A stretch of 64,000 nt of DNA from Panulirus ornatus. Its lineage: Eukaryota; Arthropoda; Malacostraca; Decapoda; Palinuridae. The notes under the pieces were generated by a model. The model searched no databases, had not been told where the DNA came from, and saw nothing but the letters and a program-made list of their open reading frames with translations. The stretch spans positions 21,213,778 through 21,277,777 of the forward strand of contig NC_092289.1 in NCBI RefSeq assembly GCF_036320965.1. The letters are read 5' to 3'. A program made the translations under genes and the position numbers. Positions 34,701 through 44,279 of the stretch are shown here, one piece after another. How positions within the stretch are numbered: position 1 is the first letter of the stretch; the number at the start of each line of letters is the position of its first letter.

Positions 34701-37700
34701 CTGTGTATGTTTATGTATACGGTGAAATGTATAGGTATGTATATGTGCGTGTGTGGGCATTTATGTATATACATGTGTATGTGGGTGGGTTGGGCCTTTC
34801 TTTCGTCTGTTTCCTCGCACTACCTTGCTAATGCGGGAGACAGCGACAAAGTATAATAAGAATATAAAAAATATATACATATATACTGAATTGGTTTATC
34901 AAGGTCTAGTAATGACTTATTTTTTCTGCATTAGTTCTTTCTTCAGGTTTTTGATTTACGTGACTTTTCAAGAATGTAGCTATTGCATAAATCAAGAGTT
35001 CCCTGTACCACTATTTTTTGGTGGTTACTTGACACTTTTCAGGAGCCAGTTTGAAATTCAACTGTGTGACAAAAAGGTTTAGGCATGTCCATTTAGAAGA
35101 ACATTTGTCCATGGCTAGCGCCTTCAGCATAAAAAATTCAACTGATATAAGTGAGTTATTTTAAATAAGTGTGTGATTGCATTAAGTCTGCGATGTTGCC
35201 AGGGTTCTTAAATATTTTTATGGGTGGGTTATTTTGTAAGATGAGTGATTTGGGGTGAGTGTGATGTAATACATAATTGCAAAGGACCAGAATGGAGGTT
35301 TACACAGTTGCTGTATGCACATAATACTTTCCTTTTAGTGAAGTCAGAGGAGTAGCAGGATGGAATGATATGTTGTTTGAAAAGGATGGTGTTTAAAGTT
35401 AATATAAATAAAAGTAATGTGCGAGTTTTTGAAATGAATGGGAGGTTGCAGAATGATATTAGATTGCATTTTGAAAACCTGGAAGGTATGGTTGAGTATA
35501 GATACTTGGAAGTAAGATTTGCATGTTGAAAACCTGGAAGTTTTGGTTGAGTATAGACAAGAAAGTAAAATTTAGTAAGGATGGGAATGGAAACACTGAA
35601 GTTAAAAGCACTCATGCAAAAGAATGAATGTTGGAGATGCACTGAAAGATTATGAGCAACTTTATTTATTCTTTAGATATTTTAGGTAAAAAAGGCAAAG
35701 GTGATATTAGGAAATGATTATTTACATTCATTTTCTTCATTTGGTCACCATGACATTTTTATATAGATGGTGGAAATACTAGTAATTCAGTGATTATTTA
35801 AGCAGAGCTACAGTGTTTGCTAATCTTTGTGAAATATTTTCCTCCCAAATGAATCAATAATAATATATGTTTTTGAAAATTTCAGGCCATTCGAAATATC
35901 TTGCTGTTGGGTCACAGACAAGCTTTTGCATGGATCGATGATTGGTATGGAATGACATTTCAGGATGTAAGGGATTATGAAAATGGGATGCAGAAGGAAA
36001 CTAATGAAAAGATTCGCTCAGCTCAGCAGGTTGGAAAATTCTCTTTTGTCTTGTCATTCCTATTCTGTAACCTCTCTCTGACAGGGTCATACCTTGCGTC
36101 TATGCAACACTGTTGGGAGTACTGTACCATCAAACTTATCTATTTTTGCCCCTACAGATGATGACCTCTCCTTCCATACATGCCTCAGTGTACCCAGGCC
36201 TTCTCCCACTTACCTAAACTTTAGCTTACTTCAGCTGTGATAGTTTCATCTACTGCCATGTCCATTCTTATGCATCAAAAACATTCTTCTTACTTTAATT
36301 TCATCACTCAAATTGAAACACCAACCAACCTGTCTGTCTCCTTTACTAACCTTAATAACCATATTTTTATTCACATTAAACTTTCTCCTCTCACACACTC
36401 TCCCAACCTCAAACACCATATTTTGCAGATTTTCAGTTAATTCTGTTACCAGTGCTGTGTCATTAGTAAATAGCACTTGACTAAACCCCTAGGCCCTTGC
36501 ACCCTGGGTGGTTAAAAAAAGACTAGGTAACTCTAACCTTGTGCAAAGTGAAATTCAGCAGATTGACAATGGTTAGGATTGACTTTGTCAAGAAAGAGGG
36601 TGATGATGTTGATTGCTAAGGGTGTTTGATTCATATATGGTCCTAGTGCATATAAAGTGGAGTGTATTTATAGCATGATTGTATAAAGGCAAGGAGGACA
36701 GAAATGAATATTTGAATTATAGTGGTGTAAATCTTTTGAATAATAACTGGTAAGGTTTATGGGAGAATGGTAATTAAGAGGGTGGTGTCATGTGCTGAGC
36801 AGCTGATTGGGGTGGAGCAGTTTGGTTTTAGGAAAGTTAGTGGATGTGGACCAGGTGTTTGCTTTGAAGAATGTGCAAGAATTACTTGGAGAAAGAGAGT
36901 GACATATATGTGGCAGTTATGGATAAAGCATACAATCAAGTTGACAGAAATGCCTCATGGAAGGTGCTGTGGATGTAGGCTATGGAGTAAATGAGAAGTT
37001 ACAAAATGCAGTGATGAGGTTTTACCAAGAGAGTGATACATATGTGCCATCAGGAAGGTGGGAGAGTTAGTTGCTCCAGGTTAAGATGTGTCTGTATCAG
37101 CAATGTATGGTATTACCATGGGTTTTCGACCTCTTCATGGACAGAGTGGTGACACAGGTAATTGTGAGAGGCTTGGACCAAGGGAAGGAAACTGAACAGA
37201 AATAATGCAATTAGGGGGAGGAACGAAACAATTATTTGAATGTTATTTTATTTTGAATGGGACAACCTGAAGGAAATGGAATGCTTTGGATTGCTGGGAG
37301 GGGATGTGGTAAAGGATGGTTCCATGTGGTGTGAGATGAGTTATTGGGTGGAAGGGAGGGTTAAGGTCCTGGGTACATTAAGGAGCATTTTGAAGGAAAG
37401 ATAAGTATTTGTAAGGGCAAAGATATGTATGTTTGAAAGTACAGGAGTTCTGATGATGTTGCACAATTGCAGATCTTGGAACTTCATTGCCAAAGAAAAA
37501 AGGGATTGGATAGGCTAGTGGTGAAATGCCTGAAGTTTATATGGGCATTAAGCATGTTGATTGTGTATGAAATGACAGGGTCAGACAGAGGTGTGGTTGT
37601 GAGCAGCCCAATTGAGAGGGCTGGCCAGAGTATGCAAAATTGTTTTAGGCATATGGAAAGGATGATTGAAGAAAGATTGACAAGGAGGATCTATTTTTTG

Positions 37701-38339
37701 GAAATAGAAGGAACATGGGGAGGGGGATATAAAAGTATGGAGAGAAGGAGACTGAAGAGTATCAGGGCTTGAAGATTCAAGATTCCAAGGGTCATTGAAC
37801 TGAACCAGGGCATATGAAGTGGTCAAGGTAACATGTTAAGTAGTCTTTGGGTTTTAGCTTTGGAATGTAGGTCTGGTATAGGTACATCATATATGGCAGC
37901 TAGAGTTTGGATGTGTGGAAGTGAGGCCATTGCTCATTTGTTCCTGAAGTTTACTTTGCATAAGTGAGAAAGGCTCTTCTATGAAAAAAGTGATGTGCTC
38001 ATATATAAGAATGGAATATATATATTGGATCCATACTTTTTATATACTGTAGATAGAAAGTGCAGGAAGTGAATTTTAGGTTCAGAAAGACACGTGTAAT
38101 AATTTGGAGTCTACAGTTTTTGTTTTTTCAATTAGTCTACAGATGTTGATTGCACTGCTGGAGAAATTGAGGAAGGAGATGATAATCAAAGTGATGGTGA
38201 AACTGAAGATCTTGACAGATGTGCAGAGAAAAAGACACTAAAGGAAAAGGGTTCAACTTCATCCATAAGTACCAGCTCCAGTACTCCCATGGCACCACAG
38301 AAGACTAGCTATCTCTCCTCTTGGTTTAAGTGGTCTTAG
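20145..38339 (+). CDS. PITPNC1: Phosphatidylinositol transfer protein, PITPNC1/RdgB-beta type (complete nine-exon gene)
   Basis: A soluble START-like PITP that extracts phosphatidylinositol (and in this subclass phosphatidic acid) and carries it between membranes. Coding exons: 20145-20189, 21618-21766, 25301-25389, 26904-26911, 28399-28470, 31460-31558, 33272-33427, 35886-36029 and 38136-38339. All phases close, giving 321 aa. Seen: MLKEYRICMPMTVEE start, GQLYMI, EQSDGGEGVEV, EKAWNYYPY, KTGRGPLKEGW, MCSYKLVDV and GHRQAFAWIDDWY. The four inositol-coordinating residues of PITPs are present (Thr57, Lys59, Glu83, Asn87). The usual Trp-Trp docking pair is Val193-Phe194, as expected for a class II type with Val at the first position. 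The last exon gives an acidic then Ser-rich tail, the region that in human RdgB-beta is phosphorylated. Class I PITP is less likely because of EYRICMP and HRQAFAW. Confidence 0.95.
20190..21617 (+). other. PITP intron 1
   Basis: A 1.4-kb intron, AT-rich, with no repeat or coding feature recognised. Confidence 0.6.
21618..21766 (+). CDS. PITPNC1: PITP exon 2
   Basis: A 149-bp exon (acceptor TTTTTCAG, donor GTGAGT) codes YHIGQLYMIARHSSEQSD through GQFTEKRIHLS, with the lipid-contact Thr57 and Lys59. Phase 0 in, 2 out. Confidence 0.93.
22338..22585 (+). mobile_element. SINE-B copy 2
   Basis: Full-length copy in PITP intron 2, same block order as copy 1, with tail CGCTACCTCGCAAACGCGGG and AAATGGCGAATAGTATAAAA. 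A probable 8-bp duplication AATGTTAT flanks it (22334-22341 and 22587-22594), partly overlapping the element head. Confidence 0.82.
22975..25060 (-). mobile_element. LINE family F copy 1 (Jockey-group), degraded
   Basis: On the minus strand, about 24800 down to 24400 looks like the endonuclease part (EFNVYHREWLNLSHT...PTHIPDHCDHSPNILD). About 24000-23700 looks like the inter-domain part (CNTPSSSSTNRSFWSLA...SDGTIAVFPLHKGTLFG). About 23527-23123 is the RT (GESYVVALNISRAFNKVW, INSGVPQDSAQSPKLLF, MHSYTDESTLHSSTSF). In this last block the YADD-type box reads YTDE and frames are broken, so it is dead. It sits in PITP intron 2. Confidence 0.75.
24656..24787. repeat. Two-copy ~66-bp tandem duplication inside LINE F
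   Basis: The block AACAAAGATATGAGATTCAT ... AAAAGTGAGGTAGT occurs twice in succession, essentially identical, in the endonuclease part of the LINE F remnant. Confidence 0.85.
25301..25389 (+). CDS. PITPNC1: PITP exon 3
   Basis: An 89-bp exon (acceptor TGTTTTGCAG, donor GTAAGG) codes KLPAWIRSYIPRFIYLTEKA then WNYYPYTET, with Glu83 and Asn87. Phase 2 in, 1 out. Confidence 0.93.
25390..26903 (+). other. PITP intron 3
   Basis: A 1.5-kb intron. The part 25740-26160 is strongly G-rich and C-poor on the plus strand like the LINE A copies and may be an old retroelement, but no RT motif could be read. The rest is featureless. Confidence 0.4.
26904..26911 (+). CDS. PITPNC1: PITP exon 4: 8-nt microexon
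   Basis: The 8 bases AATATACC lie between GTGTAACAG and donor GTGAGT. Joined to the final G of exon 3 they give GAA TAT ACC (Glu-Tyr-Thr) and reset the frame to 0 for exon 5 (Cys-Ser-Phe). The resulting EYTCSF matches the PITPNC1 family; joining exons 3 and 5 directly shifts the frame. A pyrimidine-rich tract (TTCTTTTATTTTCTTTTGC) precedes it. Confidence 0.85.
26912..28398 (+). other. PITP intron 4
   Basis: A 1.5-kb intron containing a repeat C fragment at about 27222-27300 (AACCCCAAGGACCCTTTATC, AGCTTCAAGGCTGCACCATA). The rest is unassigned. Confidence 0.5.
28399..28470 (+). CDS. PITPNC1: PITP exon 5
   Basis: A 72-bp exon (acceptor CTGTTACAG, donor GTAAGT) codes CSFIPRFAIKIRTRYENNNG then SSEN. 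Phase 0 in and out. Confidence 0.93.
28496..28740 (+). repeat. LINE A tail fragment expanded into (TA)n(TG)n
   Basis: Begins GATGGAGGCAAGCAAGTATG as in the long LINE A 3' UTR and ends GATTGGATGGGCCATTCTTC. In between a (TA)n run (about 28651-28702) and a (TG)n run (to 28724) have expanded. Confidence 0.65.
28836..30180 (+). mobile_element. LINE A copy 2, young, long 3' UTR
   Basis: 5'-truncated just before RT motif C. The frame 28842-29717 is open for 291 codons and differs from copy 1 by about 16 substitutions and one deleted Leu codon next to FADD. The 3' UTR is the long subtype: it has an internal GCTACCTCGC block at 29881, a (TG/TA)-rich segment, then the terminal hairpin GCTACCTCGCAAACGCGGGA at about 30120, ending in AATA repeats. 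In PITP intron 5. Confidence 0.88.
28842..29717 (+). CDS. LINE A reverse transcriptase, C-terminal part
   Basis: Carries the FADDTALVADS catalytic box, the FRYLGVDL thumb block, MLYGCEAWAM, WFGHMERM and the GRPNWRWKDG C-terminus, ending at the same VVYRG stop as copy 1. Motifs A and B are missing through truncation, so it cannot be an active enzyme despite the intact frame. Confidence 0.8.
   Translation: MFMDGVIREVNARVLERGASMKSVVDERAWEVSQLFADDTALVADSCEKLQKLVTEFGKVCERRKLRVNVNKSKVIRYSRVEGQVNWEVSLNGEKLEEVKCFRYLGVDLAADGTMEAEVNHRAGKGTKILGALKNVWKSRTLSRKAKMGMFEGIVVPTMLYGCEAWAMDRVVRRRVDALEMRCLRTMCGVRWFDRVSNVRVREMCGNKKSVVERAEEGVLKWFGHMERMSEERLTKRIYVSEVEGTRRSGRPNWRWKDGVKKILCDQGLNMQEGERWARNRVNWIDVVYRG
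30185..30630 (+). mobile_element. Penelope-like element remnant
   Basis: Translation gives TNNSFVCNGEFYKQILGMSL then GNPVSHTLSNM, a stop, and MEFFE, the signature of the Penelope RT fingers/palm (FYKQ..GM..GNP.S..L.N.YMEFFE). Further along (30470-30630) are fragments compatible with the RYVDD-downstream part ending near a RKPT-like KKTTG. Multiple stops make it a pseudogene. In PITP intron 5. Confidence 0.7.
30640..30890 (+). mobile_element. LINE A 3' tail fragment (left arm of an inverted pair)
   Basis: Starts in the GGGTGCCATTTTATGTGTGG region of the long UTR and runs to the hairpin GCTACCTCACTAACACGGGA and GACAGCGACTAAGTATAATA. No coding part. Confidence 0.75.
30915..31190 (-). mobile_element. 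LINE A 3' tail fragment (right arm of an inverted pair)
   Basis: Reverse-orientation tail (GTTTCCCGCATCAGCGAGGT, then CAGACAAAGAATGGCCCATC) immediately after the plus-strand tail. The two hairpin ends face each other about 60 bp apart. Confidence 0.75.
31460..31558 (+). CDS. PITPNC1: PITP exon 6
   Basis: A 99-bp exon (acceptor ATATTTCAG, donor GTTCGT, weak) codes CLDVKEEELRQRVVDYVDIL then TDPVDEKYYKKEE. Phase 0 in and out. Confidence 0.92.
31870..32850 (+). mobile_element. LINE family F copy 2, degraded
   Basis: Plus-strand remnants in RT order: GKVYGSDGIPS (31 kb end), SWKHGLVQPIPRKGDF, a FKAFDR-like motif A near 32420, STGVRQGSVL (about 32565) and HSDADDSIFCTSS (about 32650), with several stops and frameshifts. 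In PITP intron 6. Confidence 0.75.
33272..33427 (+). CDS. PITPNC1: PITP exon 7
   Basis: A 156-bp exon (acceptor AAATTACAG, donor GTGAGT) codes DLSTFESRKTGRGPLKEGWR through FQVFGLQTKIEDFAHK. Contains the KTGRG loop and the Val-Phe that replaces the class I Trp-Trp. Phase 0 in and out. Confidence 0.94.
33568..33917. repeat. Two-copy 174-bp tandem duplication
   Basis: Copies at 33568-33741 and 33742 to about 33917 begin CCTCCTGGTAACATTATTAG and differ by one base by eye (ACTCATGG versus ACTTATGG). In PITP intron 7. Confidence 0.93.
34026..34160 (+). mobile_element. SINE-B 3' fragment
   Basis: Only the GGAACAGAGAAGGGG block and a diverged hairpin tail (GCTACCTTGCTAACATGGGA, AATGGCGAATATGTATGAAA) remain, followed at once by LINE A sequence, as also happens at 51258. 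Confidence 0.7.
34161..34865 (+). mobile_element. LINE A copy, moderately diverged, long UTR
   Basis: Begins at the AATAAAAAGAGTGTGATTGA block (near the GNKKSVVERAEE codons), lacks part of the C-terminal coding region, then carries the long 3' UTR and terminal hairpin CTACCTTGCTAATGCGGGAG. A reversed tail fragment (34590-34665, CGCTGTCTCCCACGTTAGCG) is embedded in its UTR. Confidence 0.75.
35210..35700 (+). mobile_element. Old LINE A fragment with internal 55-60 bp duplication
   Basis: Diverged version of the FADD-to-YLGV part: an LLYADN-like box near 35300, FKVNINKSNVR, then GAAAACCTGGAAG repeated twice (about 35473 and 35528). In PITP intron 7. Confidence 0.55.
35886..36029 (+). CDS. PITPNC1: PITP exon 8
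   Basis: A 144-bp exon (acceptor AATTTCAG, donor GTTGGA, weak) codes AIRNILLLGHRQAFAWIDDW through EKIRSAQQ. Phase 0 in and out. Reading through the weak donor would add 44 residues before a stop at about 36159. Confidence 0.93.
36080..36480 (-). mobile_element. Old LINE A fragment, reverse orientation
   Basis: Minus-strand frame reads MLFTNDTALVTELTENLQNM then CERRKFNVNKN, matching the FADDTALVADS to NVNKSK region, with flanking diverged sequence. Confidence 0.6.
36540..37990 (+). mobile_element. Old LINE A copy, long but frame-broken
   Basis: Colinear with copy 1 from the NYRGISLL block (about 36715) through EQFGFRK (36825), FALKN (36865), a motif A remnant near 36925, FDLFMDR (37125), the YLGV region (about 37290), the FEGI/GCEAW region (about 37430) and FRHMERM (37650), ending with UTR remnants. 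Many frameshifts. Confidence 0.7.
38136..38339 (+). CDS. PITPNC1: PITP exon 9 (C-terminus and stop)
   Basis: Acceptor TTTTCAATTAG; codes 67 residues. An acidic run (GEIEEGDDNQSDGETEDLD) is followed by a Ser/Thr-rich run (STSSISTSSSTP) and ends SYLSSWFKWS with TAG at 38337-38339. The tail composition fits regulated phosphorylation, as in human RdgB-beta, but no specific site is claimed. Confidence 0.9.
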   Translation, partial: STDVDCTAGEIEEGDDNQSDGETEDLDRCAEKKTLKEKGSTSSISTSSSTPMAPQKTSYLSSWFKWS

Positions 38340-39660
38340 AATATTTTTAGATATATTTAAAGGAAGTAGAATTGTTTTGCATGAAGTGGAGAATGGATGA
38401 TATGCAGAGGAAAGAAGATAATTCTAACATAAAATTTTTTCCCATCTGGTTTGATCACTTTGTTCAAATATATTAAAAGGCTGCAGATTAGTTGATTCTC
38501 AAAAGAAAAAGTTTGCCTTGTCTCATACATTTTCAAAAGCAGTACATGGCTAAGGTTTATTGTGGGTACAAGTGTATGATGCTCTCAGGGTGAAATAATT
38601 ATACATCTGATTGCTGAGACTAATGTTTCTAACAGTTTGAGCATATGCAACCTGCCATAGTGTGCCAGTCTATCTTGAGGGAAGGATATTGTTTCTGTAC
38701 TCCTGGTTGCCTTTTCATTTTTGGAATTCCGCTTCTGGGCACTGTCTTTCGTCCACCTTACCATTCTAAGGAGGAGAAAACTGAATTCTTATCTGGAAGA
38801 ATGAAAATGTAGGTACACATGAAATTTCTAGGTGCAATGGGTGCTCAGAATGCATGATCAGGCAACTGCTTCCTGCAACATCTCATCAGTGCCTCACCTC
38901 ATTCAGATCAAGACCTAATGGACCCAAAACATGGATTTAGAATACTTAAGGAACTTTGCCAATTCCATGCCAAGTCATCTGCAGATGGTAATCAAGGCCA
39001 AAGGAGATACGAGAGAGCACTAAAATGTAAGTGTGACATCACCTTTGAAAGTGTATGGGGAGGTAGACAAGGTTTGTTGTGGACATTGTACTGTCATTAA
39101 TTGATCCATTGATTATGTCTAATTTTCTCTATATATATATCTGGTGTCTATTTACCCCCAGGAAATCCTCCCTGGTTTGGGTAGGAGAAAAGAATCCAGG
39201 CTGCCATATCCAAACACACCATAGTTTCCTCCATCCACCTCACACTTTCCTGGATCCACTCCCCAATACATTTCGTTACTTTCCCTTCACAGAGTGCTAG
39301 ATGTTCCCTTGGTGTTTCCTTTTTTGTTTCACACCCTTACATATTTCTTTACCAACTGTCTTGCATCCTCTTCACATGATCAAACCAGTTCATGTTATAT
39401 CCCCTGATTTTTTGATACCTAACCCTATATTTGAAAGCCCACATCTACATACTTCAGCATTACTTACTTTGACAATTGAAATAAGAATAGAATCCTATAC
39501 TGGATATTGAAATCATGCAGAGTTTCTGGTGCACTCAGTGAAATATCAGTTTTCTAATTGTTACTGTTACATACTGAGATTTAATGTATAGGCTGTCTTA
39601 TGATTATTTGTGCTTCTTCTGCAATAGATTTTCTGTAAATAATAAAACACAGAGAAGGAA
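38340..39660 (+). other. Probable PITP 3' UTR
   Basis: Continues from the stop codon without strong repeats to the first AATAAA. The block 39170-39490 shows weak resemblance to an old reverse-oriented LINE. A longer UTR reaching later AATAAA sites (about 45486 or 50312) cannot be excluded. Confidence 0.45.
39641..39646 (+). terminator. Candidate PITP polyadenylation signal
   Basis: AATAAA in TAAATAATAAAACACAG, the first canonical hexamer clearly downstream of the PITP stop codon on the plus strand. Confidence 0.4.
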
Positions 39661-40542
39661 ATTGATTTTATAGAAAGCAATCGTTGGATGCATGGAGATG
39701 TGCAAGAGCTGAGATTATAGGGAATATCTTTGTCTTGAGTGTGCATGTGGGCAAAGTGTTAGTGTGAGTAAGGAAATTAAAGTTAGGAAGCTTTATCTTT
39801 CCAGACATTACTTTTTTATATCAGAAAGTGATCTGTAGACTTTATCATATCAGATATTGGCTCAAAATTGGATCTCTATCCTTTTTTTTGTCCTTGATGG
39901 TCTTCGTTGCTTTCAGTGCAGACTGGCTTATGTATGGTTATTTTCAACCATTGATTTACTGACCATCTTCACAATATGATATATCAAATAATAAACAGCA
40001 GTGCATGATACCTTTGCTGAAGAATTATTTTGGTTGAATAGCACACAGTGAAGGAGGCAGTCCCTGCTTGCACCAGAAAGTGTGTTAAAAATGATTGATT
40101 CTTTTGAACAAGTATCCACAAGTTGGTCAAGTAAAAGGAAGCTTAGAATGACAAAGATGTAGAAGAATGAAAAGGAAATGCCAAAAAATTTTATCATTTG
40201 ATTTTTTTAGAATATTTCGTTGACCCATCATGTATTATGATAGTGTAAAAAAAAAAAAAAAAAAAAAGCAGCCCTTAGCTTCTCACATCAGTGCTCCAGA
40301 TGGTGACAGGCTAAAAAGTTCATTGCCTTGAGAGATGTGAAAGTGGTATTATATAGAAGATACTAAGTTGTTGACAAAAAAATCTATCATTTGCAGATGA
40401 CGACATATATACTCATAAAGCTTGCAGATTTCTAAGTAATCACTTCTTGATATATTTTGTATAATCATACAGTAGTGGCCAATGAAATTATTTCTGGGAA
40501 AAGTATTACTTTGGAGGATGATTATGCTTTAGTTTTAATTTT

Positions 40543-40692
40543 GTAGGCAATTTAGAGTCTATTTTATATTTTAGTATCTTATACCATCATCTGTAAGCAA
40601 TTTAGAGTCTACTTTATATTTCAGTATCTTATACCATCACCTGTAGGCAATTTAGAGTCTACTTTATATTTTAGTATCTTATACCATCACCT
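40543..40692. repeat. Three-copy 50-bp tandem repeat
   Basis: Three near-identical units (starting at 40543, 40593 and 40643) of form GTAGGCAATTTAGAGTCTAC ... TATCTTATACCATCACCT. Confidence 0.92.
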
Positions 40693-40699
40693 GAAGGAA

Positions 40700-42004
40700 T
40701 GGTGAAAGACTGTATGTCACTAATTCCCTAAGTAAGCCTCACCATGGGCTACAAGATAGTACTGTGTTAGTGCCGATGTTTACACAGTGTTACCACTCGG
40801 GATATTGATGTGTCTTACAGCTTTTGTAAGGTTATTCAAATATCTGTGAGATATTTCAGTGCCCATGGTGATCCTTTTAGGCAATGAAATTTTCACATAT
40901 GATTTGTGAAGTCACAGAAGTGGAATGGGTTGTGAGGATGCCTTGTAGATTGCATCTGTCCATAAAACAGGAGGCACTGTTACTTTGCATATCTATATTG
41001 ATAAGTTTTATGTGAATTTGAGATAATGTAGATTCATGCAGCTTTCTTTAAAAAGTATAGCTATTGGTGTTTTGTATTCACTGTATGATACTGTCCATAG
41101 ATAGAAATTTTGAATGTCTGCTAATGCTGGTACTCAGCAATATGCTGATACTATTGCAGCCTGTTGTGTGAAGAAATTATTGATGTACGAGGCCAAAAGT
41201 TTTGAAAAAGTTTGTTTATTACTAAAGACAGCAGTTATTTTGCACAAATAGCATATACTAATGACATGGTGTAATGCATACAGGTTAACCTCACTGTAGG
41301 TTGTTGTATAGTACAAATATATGAAAAGAATTATACATACCCCTGAAAAACTCTTACATCCACAGTATCTTTTTTTCTGGATTAACAGCTTACAAGTAAA
41401 GTAAAGAATTTTCATTTTTTCTGTGTGCTATATGCCATATCCCATGTCAGAAAAGGTAGATACTTTGAGAATTATTATTGAACTCACTCCTTGGATTGAA
41501 TTTAATGAATAACAACTAGATAAGATGTTGCATTTCTGAGGATGTTTGATTAATAGAGAAATTGCCTGTTAAGAGTTATTCAGATCGTTATATCTTTGTA
41601 GGCCCTTTGGTAAGATGAGAATCTTTAGTAATCTTGCGTCGTTGGATAGGCATTTATCTATATTTCTAAGTAGTCAGTGAGCAAATGTTTCCCAACCCAG
41701 ATATTAGCTTTTCCTGTTGTCCAGGCTATGTTTGGCTGAGGGAAAAGGTTTTCAAGTTTTTAGAGAATCTTTACTGAGCATAAGGCAAACCATTGAGGGT
41801 TATACTCTATACTGCTATGATTTTGTTTTTATATACTCAAGACAAACAAGTAAAGCTTGGAGGAGTATGAAATTGGAGGATGTTACTAGTTGTTAGTAGA
41901 TATGATGATATATTAATGATGTGTTTTGACTGTAACCTCATCTGAACAATTGATGGAGGATATGAAGATTTTTTTTAATATCAGAATAATGGTAGTAAGT
42001 TTTG
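40700..42004. other. Intergenic or 3' UTR sequence, nothing recognised
   Basis: AT-rich, no coding segment or named repeat seen. Confidence 0.4.
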
Positions 42005-42225
42005 GAAGTAATCATTAGGAACATTAGGTAGGAACCTCTGCAAACATTGCACTAGAGTTGCCCTCAGTCATTAGCCTTTAAGGGTGAGGCACTAAAAACT
42101 AAGAAGCAGTGCTGAAATTCTCTAGTTATGGAGCCCCTTATTGTCATTCACCCCCCTTGAGGGAGTTCCAATTGGGAAGGAGTTTCAAGTGGGAACAGGC
42201 ATGAGAGATATAGATAGATAGATGG
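42005..42225 (+). repeat. Dispersed repeat D copy 2
   Basis: Shares GCACTAGAGTTGCCCTC, AAGGGTGAGGCACTAAAA and GAGGGAGTTCC with the copy at 5410-5600, and ends in GATAGATAGATGGG. Confidence 0.7.
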
Positions 42226-42739
42226 GAAGATATTTTTAGTGTTGAAATTCATTGAAAGATAAATAACTCAATCCAGTCTCACTAGGCTTGCATTAAGGCT
42301 GTTAACTTAATATACCTTTGTCTTGCATATTAAGGCTCGGAAAAGTTGCTGTAAAAATTCAGATCTCTCTCTCTCTCAGCCATATCTTACCATCACCTCT
42401 TAACTTTATTAGGGGCAAAGGTACAGTGTATGTAGTTGGTTGCTGTAGGTTTTTCCTTTTGCACAGGGAAGCTGTTGAAATTGTTATTGTTTGCCAATTG
42501 TGAATGGAATAGATAAGATGAGGCGTATGACTTTTTGTTTTCACATTATGTGTTACAGTCATAATTTTGTGGAGGGAAGATAGTGAATAGCATCTAGGCA
42601 TGATCAGTTTAAGAATAGGTGTGTAAAAGGAATTATGTATGTGTGCTTTAGATTTTAATATATAGTAAAATCTTGTACATTGTGAATTCACCTTTATGCC
42701 GGCATAAGGTGAAGTTTTGATATTTAGAGTATTATCATT

Positions 42740-43140
42740 ATACTTAACCGCTGTCTCCTGCATTAGTGAGGTAGTGCAAGGAAACAGACGAGGAATGGCC
42801 CAACCCACCCACATACACATGTGTATACATAAATGCCCACACACTTACACACATATACATACGTATACATTTCACCATATACATACACAGACATATACAT
42901 ATATACACATGTACATATTCATACTTGCGGCCTTCATCCATTTCCTTCGCCACCCCGCAACACATGAAATAGCACCCCCCCCCCCCTCGAGCGAGGTAGT
43001 GCCAGGAACAGACAAAAAGGCCTCATTCGTTCACACTCAGTCTTTAGCTGTCATGTGTAATGCACCAGAGCCACAGCTTCCTATCTACATCCAGGCCCCA
43101 CAGACCTTTTCAGATGTTTCACATGCCTTGGTTCAGTCCA
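42740..43140 (-). mobile_element. LINE A long 3' tail, reverse orientation
   Basis: Reversed hairpin (CTGTCTCCTGCATTAGTGAG) at 42750, TG/TA-rich section, an internal hairpin block with a poly(C) run at about 42970, then the UTR start (TTTCACATGCCTTGGTTCAG). No coding part. Confidence 0.75.
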
Positions 43141-43315
43141 GAGAAGGGGGCTAAATGAGGATTTTCCCCCTAAGGCTCAGTCCTCTGTTCTTGACGCTAC
43201 CTAACTGATGCTGGAAATGGCAAATATGTATGTATGAATGGGGCCTGGATGTGGATGTGGATAGGGAGCTGTAGTTTCGGTGCATTACATATGACATTGC
43301 ACATATTTATATTTA
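43138..43315 (+). mobile_element. SINE-B 3' fragment plus LINE A UTR scrap
   Basis: AGAGAAGGGGGCTAAATGAG through CGCTACCTAACTGATGCTGG (SINE-B tail), followed at 43220 by GAATGGGGCCTGGATGTGGA as in the LINE A UTR. Confidence 0.6.
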
Positions 43316-43934
43316 ATCATATCTTACCTTGATTATTTGTTTTAGAAGATGATTAAGGGTTGTATAAGGACTATTATTACAGTATAGAATCGCATGTATT
43401 GCATATCAGGATACCATCATATATTAAGGTCAAGGATGCCCTGAAAATCTGGTGCAAGCGATGCGGATGAAGATGGTTTCCTATGACTGGAAAAATGATT
43501 AGAATTAAAGCTATCGAATTTGAAGAGGATGTAGGAGTGATAAGGAAAGAAGGTAGACAAGTCAGTGAAAGTCAATTTGTCATTATCCAGGGCTGGTTTC
43601 CTGAACTTATCAGATGTGTTAGCCAAAGAAATGTGACTGTCAGGTAAGGCTGCAACAGCTGATGTAGAGGTTGCAGAATGCATGAAATTGGAACTCCAAA
43701 AGAATATAGAGGAGAAAGGTTACACATCAGATCAGGTATGGATGAACTGGATCTGAAATCAGTAGAAACCAGTTTACTTGCTTTGTGGTTTATTTTGTTT
43801 TTGATATATTGCAAGAGTGTCATCTTGTATTTCTCAGTGTTGTGAGTTGGTTCTAAAGCTTTGTCTGGTGCCTGACTTAGTGGACTACATAATTCATCTA
43901 TTGTTTGTTTCCTACCCATAAACATTTTATTGTA

Positions 43935-44040
43935 CAGTTGACTAGTTATGGGGCCTCTATTGCTGTAGCCACCCCCTTGAGTGAGTTCCAGTTTTGGAAC
44001 AAGTGTCAGAGATATAGTTAAACAGATAGGTAGGTAAAGG
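43935..44040 (+). repeat. Dispersed repeat D copy 3 (3' part)
   Basis: GACTAGTTATGGGGCCTCTA, CCTTGAGTGAGTTCC and GTCAGAGATATAG match the copy at 42120-42215. Confidence 0.6.
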
Positions 44041-44279
44041 TATATCATATCACTTGTAGAGTTCAACTAAGTGTTGATCCTTGTCCTTTGTGTAAGCACA
44101 ATTTGTTCTTACATAGAACTTATGAATTTGATTTTAATCTCGCCCTGATATCTTTGATGCTGTTCTACAGTCATTATAAAACTAACTCCTGTGTTACTAT
44201 GGTTACTTTGTGCCAATCCTCTGTGTTGGTTTGTCGACATTTATTTTTTCCCCACATTGGAGGTCCACATCAAGGCTGT

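Noticed and set aside
35886..36161. PITP exon 8 extended through its donor
   Set aside because: Would remove the acidic/Ser-rich tail that exon 9 supplies in phase; the extension runs into an old LINE A fragment. It remains possible as a retained-intron form.
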